Assembly (NCBI GenBank): GCA_046346965.1
Contig: JAXMHB010000003.1
Coordinates: forward strand, 1-64,000
Direction: 5' to 3'
DNA: 64,000 bases
Source: JAXMHB01 sp046346965
GTDB lineage: Bacteria; Pseudomonadota; Gammaproteobacteria; Xanthomonadales; SZUA-5
Both the position numbers and the translations under genes were made by a program. Shown one piece after another: positions 26,305 through 35,800 of the stretch. How positions within the stretch are numbered: the stretch's first letter is position 1; each line of letters opens with the position of its first letter. Under the pieces are notes generated by a model, which was not told the DNA's origin, made no database searches, and worked only from the letters and a program-made list of their open reading frames with translations.

Positions 26305-27317
26305 GCGGCGAACCTTGCCGCGCGCGCCGGCGGCAGCGCGGCGCGCAGCAACCAGCGCTCCAAAGCCACCCAGGGCTCAACCGGCGAACGTCCCTTGCAG
26401 GCGAGATCGATCTCCAATGCCTCCGCCAGTCGGACGCCCCAGTCACGTCCCAATGCGCGCTCCATCTGCGCCTGGCGCTGGCCATAAACCCGCGCGCTGG
26501 CCCAGTGTGCCTGCAGATTGCCGCCCGAATCGCGCACCGCATCCGCGGCTGCGAGCGCACTGATCTGGGAAATCAGATAGCCGGACAACTCCGCCGGCGC
26601 AAAGCCTTCGCCGCGCAAGGCGCGCAAGATGCGACGCGCGCGATCCGGTCGCCGCGCGAGTACGGCATCGAACAGCGCGTAAACGTCAAAGCGCGCGTGA
26701 TCTGCCACCAGATCGACGAGCGCAGCGGCATCGATCTCACGGCCGTCGACCAGCAGCGCCAGCTTCGCCAACTCCTGCTGGGCCGCCAGCAGATTGCCCT
26801 CGACGCGCGCCATCAGTTCGACGCTGGCGTCATCGGTCAGGCGCACACCCAGCTTGCGCGCGCGCCGACTGAGCCAAGCCGGCAGTTCCTGCGTCTTCAA
26901 CGGCCAGATCGGCACCAGCACGCCAGCACGATCCAGCGCCGCCACCCAGGGCAGGCTCTCGACGGCTTTGCCCCATTCGGGCACCTGCACCAGCAGCACG
27001 TCAGCGCCAGGGTCGCCCAGAAATTCGATCAGTGCCTCCGCGCCTTCGGCATTGAGCTTGGGTGTACTCAACCGAAGTTCCAACAGGCGACGTTGGGCGA
27101 ACAGGCCGAAACTGCGGGTTTCCAGTGTCCATGCCTGCCAGTCGGTGGCCGATCCCACGTCCAGTACCTGGCGCTCGGCAATGCCCTGCTTGCGCGCGGC
27201 GCTGCGCACTGCGTCTGCGGCTTCCTGCAGCAACAGCGGCTCATCACCGGCGATCAGATAAGCCGAGCGCAGACCGCCAGCGAGATGCTGTTCGAGTTGG
27301 TCCGCTGCGCAACGCAC
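26301..27317 (-). CDS. holA: DNA polymerase III subunit delta
   Basis: The 338-residue clamp-loader wrench subunit has the N-terminal SAYLIAGDEPLLLQEAADAVR (HolA signature with the GDEPLL motif). The middle contains VEGNLLAAQQELAKLALL, the family's E-GNL-AA-QE-KL box. The C-terminal collar domain contains DRARRILRALRGEGFAPAEL. It opens the beta clamp within the clamp loader. The usual upstream genes lptE and leuS are absent; the chpC gene ends 25 bases upstream on the same strand instead. Confidence 0.92.
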   Translation of the reverse strand: MRCAADQLEQHLAGGLRSAYLIAGDEPLLLQEAADAVRSAARKQGIAERQVLDVGSATDWQAWTLETRSFGLFAQRRLLELRLSTPKLNAEGAEALIEFLGDPGADVLLVQVPEWGKAVESLPWVAALDRAGVLVPIWPLKTQELPAWLSRRARKLGVRLTDDASVELMARVEGNLLAAQQELAKLALLVDGREIDAAALVDLVADHARFDVYALFDAVLARRPDRARRILRALRGEGFAPAELSGYLISQISALAAADAVRDSGGNLQAHWASARVYGQRQAQMERALGRDWGVRLAEALEIDLACKGRSPVEPWVALERWLLRAALPPARAARFAA

Positions 27318-27342
27318 CTGGGCCGGTCTCCGCGAGCTGTGC

Positions 27343-27807
27343 TCAGGCGGCGGCCAAAGAGTTGGCGATCAACTGCTCGATCTGGCCCAGATCCGGAATG
27401 ACCGCCTGATCGTCACGCACGAGGACGTTCATCAACACGCCGGGACGCGTCGGCAGCGATTCATTCGACGGCACCAGCACATCCGGACTCAGTGTGGTCA
27501 AGCGCGGGAAGCCCTGCGCCAGCATGGCCACGTACGGCATGCGCGCATGGCCACCGAGCGCTTTCAGCACGGTGACGCGGGTACCGCGCGAGCCCTCATC
27601 CATCGCCATGCCGGCCAGCAGGGAGAACGAGAACAAGGGCAGCCGCCAGCCGCGCCAGTTGATTCGCCCCATCAGCCACTCCGGCGCATTGGGGATCTTC
27701 TCGGGCGTCGACAGCGTGATCACCTCGGCGACCGAGGCGTTGGGCAACAGCACGCGGCCGTTGGTCACCGGAATCATCAATCCACGAATCTCGCGTTGTT
27801 CGCTCAT
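27343..27807 (-). CDS. chpC: CheW-like protein of the Chp system (ChpC-like)
   Basis: The 154-residue single CheW domain starts SEQREIRGLMIPVTNGRVLLPNASVAEV and includes the loop WLMGRINWRGWRLPLFS near residue 45. ChpC is a second coupling protein of the type IV pilus chemosensory array in Pseudomonas. It is last in the seven-gene operon, 17 bases after chpB. The domain sequence could also fit a PilI paralog; the position favours ChpC. Confidence 0.85.
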   Translation of the reverse strand: MSEQREIRGLMIPVTNGRVLLPNASVAEVITLSTPEKIPNAPEWLMGRINWRGWRLPLFSFSLLAGMAMDEGSRGTRVTVLKALGGHARMPYVAMLAQGFPRLTTLSPDVLVPSNESLPTRPGVLMNVLVRDDQAVIPDLGQIEQLIANSLAAA

Positions 27808-27824
27808 GGCGTTGATTCCTGTGT

Positions 27825-29849
27825 TTAGGCCAGTACCTGGAGCACACGGTCGGCCAACTCGGCCGGCGTCCCTTCAAAGCGGATCAGTCCCTGCGCCCTG
27901 GCGGCGTCGATCATCGAGGCGATGACGCAACTGCTGCGCTCCTGGGCCCACACCTGACCACCGCGTTCGGTCAAGTAGCGACCGCCCTCGACGGCATCGG
28001 CGCCCATGCCGCTAAACAGGATCAGCGTGACCTGATCGCCGAAACGGTCGACCGCATCGCGCACCAGTTGATCGATGGACGGGTTGTAAGGCGAGCTCGC
28101 GGCGGCACTGGTGCGCAGATGGCCAGTTTCGTCGATCACGAGCCGCTCATTGGCAGGGGCCACGACCACCTCGCCATGACGCAGGCGTTCGCCCGCGGCC
28201 GCGAAGCGTACTTTCAGCTGCGTTGCGCCATCGAGTTGTGCCGCCATCATTTGCAGAAACTCTGCGCCCATGTGCTGGGCAACCACGAAGGCAGCTGGCA
28301 CCGAGGCCGGCAGGCGCGCGAGAAAAGCCTTGATGGCCTCCGGCCCGCCGATTGAGGCGCCGAGCACAAACACGCGATTGAGGTCCGGCAGCGACAGGCC
28401 GATGACCGGCACCGCCGCCACTGGCTCGAACAGCGAATCGAGGTCGCTCAGATCATCGCCAAACGCACCTTTTCCGGCAGGGCCGCTGGGCGTGTCGCCG
28501 AGGTCGAGCGCGAAATCCAGATCCGCGACCGACAGCAGGTCGCCGTCGGCGGCGCCATTTGCGGAACCCGCCGCAGCCGGCGCAGGCTCATCCATCGCGA
28601 ACTCAATGCTGTCGAGATCGAGCGCGCCAAGGTCTTCCAGTTCGATTCCGGTCGCTTCGGCGTCGCTGGCAGACGCGGCTGTGCCGGTATGAGCCGTCGG
28701 CGTGTCCAGGTCGTCAAGCAGACGCAAATCCGACAGCGCCAGCGATTCCTCCAGATGACTCGGCAGCGCAGCAGCGGCGCGCGCGGGCACAGGCGCGGCG
28801 GCGGGCTTGGGCGGCTCCGCCGACAGCGGCTTCGCCGGCGCATCCAGCCGCCATTCGGCAACCAGCTTTTCCTCCATCTTCTTGGGCGCTTGCTCGGGAG
28901 TCTCGAGCGGTTCCAGCGACCAATTGAGATCCAGCGCAGAAAAATCGCGCGGCTCGGCAGAGGACTTGGCGGCTGCCGGCGGTGCCGCTTCGGGCTTTTG
29001 CGTTGACGGCGGCGCGGCGGGCGCGTCGGACAGCTCCGCGCTGAACTCACTGAACAGCGCATCGAGCTCGGCGAGCTCGCTGCCCGTCACCAACCCAGCC
29101 TGATCTGCCGGGATCGGCGCGTCCATGGCGCGCGCGGGTGCTACGGGCTCGGCCGGCGCGTCGAACAAGGTGTCGAGATCGACGTCGAGCGCTGCGGTAT
29201 CGACCGCTGCACTGTCTCGCTTGGGGGCTTCAAACAGGCCGTCCAGGTCGAACTCGGCGTCCGATGGTACCGCCGTTTCCGGCTTCGTGGCGCTCGGCGG
29301 CGGGGCAGCGGCCTCGGTCGACTCGAATAGCAGAGCATCCAGCGCGGCGAAATCAAGCGCGTCCGTCACCGGCTGCGCGGTTGCTGCGGCAAGCTCAACC
29401 GCCGGAGCCGGCGCCTCGACCTCGGGCATCGGGGTGGGCTCAGCCGATATCACTGGGGCGGGGCGCGGTGCGCGATTGGGAATGACCGCGGCGCCCGGGG
29501 GCGGCGGCGGCGTCACATCGGTACGCCCCTTGAGCTTGGCCGACAGATGGCGCAACCAACGTGCCCGGTCCCAACCGCTGAGATCGCTGGACGCCGCCGG
29601 ATCGTTGAAAATCACCGGCTGCGGCGCGGTCTCCAGCGCCTCGGTGACCTCATCGAGCAGATCTTCGAGCTCAGGATCGAGGTTGACGACGATGGCGTCG
29701 ACGTTGTCGGCGGCCAAGGGTGAATGCGCCAGCGCGTCGGCCTTGCATTCCATTGCGATCTGCACACCGGCGTTCGCCAGCGCCGAACGCAGATTGCTGG
29801 TGCCGGCGTCCTGCTGGTAGATCAGGGCAACTCGAATCTCAGTGGACAT
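27825..29849 (-). CDS. chpB: CheB-type protein-glutamate methylesterase of the Chp system (ChpB-like) with long linker
   Basis: The 674-residue protein has an N-terminal REC-like fold (about 1-110, VALIYQQDAG and DAIVVNLDPELEDLLDE). A roughly 350-residue Ala/Glu/Asp-rich linker follows, then a C-terminal CheB domain (about 483-674). The catalytic triad is visible: Ser in GASIGGPEA, His in VVAQHMG and Asp in LFSGMGADAVEGG. It would demethylate glutamates on PilJ. ATG 29849 is preferred over 29855 because GGGG lies 7 bases upstream of it. It overlaps the end of chpA by 11 bases. The linker holds repeats of the type LDxLF (near residues 170, 205, 226, 263 and 471). Pseudomonas ChpB is only about half this size. 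Confidence 0.85.
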   Translation of the reverse strand: MSTEIRVALIYQQDAGTSNLRSALANAGVQIAMECKADALAHSPLAADNVDAIVVNLDPELEDLLDEVTEALETAPQPVIFNDPAASSDLSGWDRARWLRHLSAKLKGRTDVTPPPPPGAAVIPNRAPRPAPVISAEPTPMPEVEAPAPAVELAAATAQPVTDALDFAALDALLFESTEAAAPPPSATKPETAVPSDAEFDLDGLFEAPKRDSAAVDTAALDVDLDTLFDAPAEPVAPARAMDAPIPADQAGLVTGSELAELDALFSEFSAELSDAPAAPPSTQKPEAAPPAAAKSSAEPRDFSALDLNWSLEPLETPEQAPKKMEEKLVAEWRLDAPAKPLSAEPPKPAAAPVPARAAAALPSHLEESLALSDLRLLDDLDTPTAHTGTAASASDAEATGIELEDLGALDLDSIEFAMDEPAPAAAGSANGAADGDLLSVADLDFALDLGDTPSGPAGKGAFGDDLSDLDSLFEPVAAVPVIGLSLPDLNRVFVLGASIGGPEAIKAFLARLPASVPAAFVVAQHMGAEFLQMMAAQLDGATQLKVRFAAAGERLRHGEVVVAPANERLVIDETGHLRTSAAASSPYNPSIDQLVRDAVDRFGDQVTLILFSGMGADAVEGGRYLTERGGQVWAQERSSCVIASMIDAARAQGLIRFEGTPAELADRVLQVLA

Positions 29850-32800
29850 GGGCATGCCCCGCGTCCAGCGCGTCCTGTACGTTCTTCAGCAGATCAGACT
29901 CCTGATACGGCTTGCCGAGGTAGCGATCGACGCCGACTTCCAGCGCGCGCTGACGATGCTTCTCGCCGGTGCGTGAGGTAATCATGATGATCGGAATGTG
30001 CTTCAAGCGCGGATCGTTGCGGATGTAGGTAGCCACTTCGTAGCCGTCCATGCGCGGCATTTCGATGTCGAGCAAGATGACATCCGGCATACGGTCCTGC
30101 AGCTGTTCGACGGCGTCGAGACCGTCTTTGGCAGTGAACACGTCGAGGTTGCTGCGCTCCAGCACGCGTGTGGTGACCTTGCGCATCGTGATCGAGTCGT
30201 CGACCACCATGATCAACGGCTGGCGGCGTGCCACCGGCTCCGGCGCCGGTTCGAGCAACTGCAGCTCGGCAGCCAACTCCGGTGCCTGACGCAGAGCGAC
30301 ACCGTGACGAACGAGCGGCGCCAAGTCGAGAATCACGACCACGCGGCCGTCGCCCATGATGGTGGCGCCGAAGATGCCGGGCACCGCGCTGAGCTGGGCG
30401 CCAGCAGACTTCACCACCACTTCCTTGGATCCGATCACGCCGGTGATGCGCACAGCGGCCCGCTGATCGCCGGTCTTGCTCATCAGCAGCGGCACCTGCG
30501 TTTCCTCGATGCCATGGCTGACCGGCGAACGCAGCAGATCACCCAGATCGTAGATCTGATAGGTCTCACCGCCATACACCAGATCCAGCTGCTTCTGTTC
30601 CAGGCGGCGGTCGAGTTCCTTGCGCGGCATCCGAGTGACGCCGGTGATCGAGGTCATCGGAATGGCGTAGGTGGAGTCACCCAGGCGCACCAACACCGCC
30701 TGCGCGACCGCCAGCGTGAACGGCAGGCGGATGGTGATCCGCGTGCCCTTGCCCAGTTCCGAATCGATCTCCAGCGAGCCGCCGAGCTGCTTGACTTCGC
30801 TGGCGACCACGTCCATGCCGACGCCACGGCCGGCCACCTTGCTGACTTCGGCAGCCGTCGAGAAGCCCGCCTCCAGCACGAACTGGAAGATGTCGCGATC
30901 ACTCAGCTGCGCCTCGGGCTTCATCAATCCACGCTCAACCGCCTTGCGGCGGATCGCGTCTCGATTCATGCCACCGCCATCGTCGGTCACCTGAATCAGC
31001 ACTTCGGTCGCTTCTCGGGCCACCTTGATGGCAACCGTGCCCTCTTCCGGCTTGCCCATCGCCTTGCGTATGGCCGGCGGCTCGATGCCGTGGGCCAGGG
31101 AATTGCGCAACATGTGCTCGAATGGCGCCGTCATGCGCTCCAGCACGGTACGGTCCATTTCACCTTGCGTGCCTTCGACCTTGAGCTGCGCCTTCTTGCC
31201 GAGCTCGCCCGCGGTTTGCCGCAAGATGCGGCGCAGACGCGGAACCAGGCTCTCGAAAGGCACCATGCGGGTGCGCATCAGACCTTCCTGCAGGTCCGAA
31301 CTCACACGCGACTGTTGCAGCAGCAGCGTTTCTGATTGACGCGCGATGTCGTCGAGCAGGTTTTGAATCGAGACCAAGTCGGATACCGACTCGGCCAGCG
31401 CACGTGAAAGCTGTTGCAAGGTCGAGAAGCGGTCGAGTTCCAGCGGATCGAACTCGGTGTTGCCCGACTGTTCGCTCTCGCGCTGGAAGCGCGACAGGAT
31501 CTGCGCCTCGGTTTCCATTTCCAGCTTGCGCAGCTGTTCGCGCAGACGACTGACGGTCTGTTCGAACTCGACCAAGTTGAAGCGGAAACCACCCATCTGG
31601 GCTTCCAGACGCGAGCGGTAGATCGACACCTCACCCGCGAAGTTCACGAGGTTGTCGAGCAGGTCTGCGCGGACGCGGATGAGCTCTTGCTGAGCCGCCC
31701 GGGCATTGGCCTCGTCGTCGTCCAACTGCGTGCGCCGCTGCGTACTCGGGCGCGGACGCGCCGCCGGCGGCACGCGCTCGGCATCGGCGGCCGGCGCCGC
31801 TTCTGCGTCGGTTGCAGCCGTTGCAGCCTGCTCTGCAGGCGCGGCGTCCTCGACGACCGCTGCCACCGTTGCCGCAGCCGGCGCTTCCTCGGCGAGCGGT
31901 GCGAGTTCGCGGCCTTCGATGATGGCTTCCAAGCGAGCGATGGTCTGCTCAGGCAGGGCGATGGCGTGGCGAGCACGTACGCGCTGCACCATCGAATGCA
32001 AGCGATCGAAGGCGCGTTCCAGCGCCTCGATGGCTACGCGAGAGATGGACGCTTGACCGTGCGCCATCGCCTCAAACAGCGACTCCATGGCGTGACTCAG
32101 GTCGCCCAGCGGGGTCAGACCCGCCATGCGCGCACCACCCTTGAGTGTGTGCAGATCGCGCTGCAGCGACGCCACCGCCTCGCGGTCGTCCGGAGCTTCG
32201 CGCAAGCGCGCCATCATGCCGTCGGCATGGTCGAGGATGTCCACGCCCTCTTCGACAAAGATATCGAGCAGTTCGAGATCCATGTCCGGCAGGTCGAGCG
32301 GACCTTCGGGATCGACATCCAGCGCGTGCCGCGCCGCCGTCGGGGTGCCATGCACGGCAGCTGCCTCTACCGCAGCCACCGTCGCCGGTCGGGCGCTAAC
32401 GTTTTGCGGGTCCGATGCCACAGGCTCCGCGTCGCGCGTCGCCGCCGGTTCATCGCTGTGCAGCGTCACCTCGTCTGTCGTGTACGCGATAGCGTCCGCC
32501 GTTTCGGGGCTCGCGTCGTCGATCGAAGAGACCACACTGCCACTGTCCTCCAGCGACGCCAGCGGCTCCTCGTGTTCAGCCGCTTCGAAGTCGATCGAGT
32601 CGACGAGCGCGTCCGATGCTTCCGCGCGCTCAGTGGCCTGCTCGGGATCGACAATCTCGGACAGCGCCGCCAATCGGGGCGACTCAACCGATTCCTCCGT
32701 CGCATCCTCCGCCACCAGGACGTCCGTGGGCTCCGACGCAGACGGGTCTGGCTCCGCCACCGAGGACCACAGGTCCGCGAGGTCGGCGGCTTCCAGCTCC

Positions 32801-35800
32801 GACACGTCGACCTCGGCCGTTTCGGCGCCCTCGACCTCGACTGTCTCGCCCGAGTCCACGCTGGACTGCTCAGCGATCGCGTCCGCGTCGCCCTCCGCCG
32901 GCGCCAACAGGGCATCCAAGTCAGCCAGAGCAATGTCGCCCGGCGCTTCTGCGACAGCAGCCGGCTCCTCGATGAGCCCTGGCATCAAGCGATCGAGCTC
33001 GGCGGCATGGTCGCCCGATTCCAGGCCCGGCATTAGATCGGAAATGTCGATCAGGTCGGCGAGCAAGGCCTCGTCCGCTGGCTCTGCGGCCGCTTCCGTG
33101 GGCGCAGCATCGACTGCCAACGGCTCCGCGAGGATCGCGCCTACGCTCGGCGCTTCGTTTGCTTCCTCGGCCGAGGTCGCAAACAGATTCGATACGTCCA
33201 CCGCATCGGATACCAGCAATTCGTCCGCGGACGACAATTCCGCCATCTCGGTCTCGTCGGCGGTCACCGTACTCAGGTCGACCGCCGGCGCCTCGGGCAG
33301 CTGAAGGTCGGAATCTCCCATCAGATCCGCCAGCAGTACCTCGTCAGAGATGCGGTCGGCATCGACGGGCGTCTCGCTGGCCGCGATCTCCGTCGCAGGC
33401 GCAGCGTCAAGGTCGGCCAATCCCAAAGCCGCCAGTTCGCCGAACACACTATCGTCGACGTCGGACGGGCTGGCCATGGTCGACGGTGCGGGCTCCGCGG
33501 CATCAAACACTGCAGTGAGCTCGACTGCCTCGTCGACGGCCGCGGACTCCAGCGTAGCGGCGTCGGTCCGTGCCTCGGGTTCCGCGAAAGCTCCATAGGC
33601 CTCGCCAAGTTCCACCGACTCGAGCGCCGCGGCTTCTGGCGTCGGCTCAACAGGTTCACTGCTCAGCGCGGACGCATCCGCCGTCTCAATCTCGCTCTCT
33701 GCCTCATACCACGGCAAGGCGTCGGCCTCGTCCGCCGGGACATCCGAGCGCTCGCGCTGTTCCTCGGCATCGTGAATGCCGAACCCGTGGTAGGGATGAT
33801 CGGGCGCCGGCAAGTCGTCCCGCAGCGCAACCACGCGTTGCGCAAGCGCATCGGTATTGGGGGTCTCGCCATGGGCTTCGAGCGCCGACATCACCGCCGC
33901 AATGCACTGAGCAGATTCCCGCAGTGCTTGCACGCCTTCTACCGAGGGCTGCAGACCACGCGCACGCAAGCGCTTCAAGTACCCTTCGAGCGGCGCGACG
34001 ACTCGCGTCAGCACCGGCAGATCCACCATCGACAGCGCGCCGTTCAAGGTGTGCACCGCGCGCAGCACTTCCTCCGTGACCGGCGGCGCCTGATCTGCGT
34101 GGCTCTGATCGAGGTACTGGTGGATCGTGGCCAAATGAGCGCTGACCTCGCTGCTGAGGATCTCCATCAGCATCGGGTCGACGTCCAAGGGCGAGGTCGC
34201 CGCGGCCTCCGTCTCGATCGGCGCCTGCGCGACGCTCTCAATCTCGGGGGCCGGCAGTTCCTCGACAGCCGGGGAAGCGGCTTCGATCGACGCTTCCTCC
34301 GCTGCCGGGACCTCGATCGGCAGTACCGCGCTGCCCGCCTCCGTGGTCGGCTCTTGCTCAGCCGTGACCGCCGGGGCGGGCGAGGATTTTGGGAGCCAAA
34401 CCTCCTGGCCTGTCGCCAACTGCTCTGCCACCCACATGATCGTGCCGATGTTCGTATTCGGCTGGCCCTCGCCCTTCAGCGCCGCGAGCATGCCCGGCAG
34501 CGCCTCGATGGCGTGGTCCAGAAGGTCGAGCACCGCAGGCGTCGGCTGGATCGTCTTGTCGAGCACACGATTCAACATGTTCTCGATCTTCCAGGCGTAC
34601 TCGCCGATCGCCAGCGCACCGACCAGGCGACCGCTTCCCTTCAGCGTGTGGAAGGAGCGACGCACCGGCTTCAGTTTCTCCAGATCGCCGAGGTCGTGCT
34701 TCCACGCCGGGTACTGGCGATTCAAATTGTCCAACTCGTCCTGCACTTCCTCGACGAACACCTCGCGGATTTCGTCGTCGATCTCGTCAGACGGAACCGA
34801 GTGGAAGCCCACATCCGGCAGATGGATGCCCGGCGGCATCGCCATAGGCGGCGGCTGCGGGGCAACGACCGCCACGGGCGCTGGCGTCGGTTCAACCACC
34901 ACGACCGGTGGCGCTTCGATCACTGGCGGTTCGACGACCAGGGGCGCAGGCTCGGCTTCGGGTTCGAACACCGGCGCCAGATCCATCGGTGCCTCGATGA
35001 CTTCGATGGCGCTGCTGTCCGGCAGCTCCGGCGTTGCGATGTCGGCCGGTGTCACCGGCTCGCTCAGATCCAGATTCAGATCCTGGTGCGACTCCAGGTC
35101 GAAGCTCAGTTCCGACACGGCGGACTCAGCTGCGATGCCGCTGCTCTCTGGCCCCGCGAACTCGGTGCTGCTGAGACGCAGCCCTTCCAGATCCTGGACT
35201 GCCGGACTTAGCGCCTCTTGCGCGGGCTCGCCGACGATCAAGGCCTCCAGGGAGTCGCCATGCGCAATCTCCACCGCCGTACTCATTTCCACCGGCGCTG
35301 GCTCAGGCACGACTTCTGGTGCTGCGGGCTCGTGCGCTGGCTCGGTGCTGGGCAACTCGACCGCCACCATGGCCTCGGGCGCTTCCAGCGCGAGCTCCAG
35401 CGGCTGATCCGAGTCCTGCGTCGTGCTTTCGATGCGCTCGGTCGTGAAGCCCTCGCCGAAGCTCGGGAAATCCGTGGCGCTGGGGACCGGTGTCGAGGGC
35501 TCGGCGGCGACTGGCTCGGCTTCCTCGCCGTGCTCTTCGCCCGGCAGCGGCCAGTAGCCCAACGCTTCCAGACTGCGCCGGGTGACGTCCAGGATTTTGT
35601 CGCGATTGCGGCGACCTTCTTTAACCGCCTCGAGATAGAACTCGATACTGGCGATCGCGTCCGCCATCAAATCGAGCTGGTCGCCCGACGGCACGCGGCG
35701 GTGCTTGAGCAACTCGACTTCGGCAAAGCGCACCACGCCGCCCAGCAGCGCTGCGGGCTCGGGCAGATTCAGCATGCGCAGGGCGCCGCTGATCTCCTCC

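Noticed and set aside
31414..33036. A 540-codon open frame antisense to chpA
   Set aside because: It mirrors the acidic linker of ChpA as an Arg/His-rich translation; such mirrored frames are expected from biased codons.
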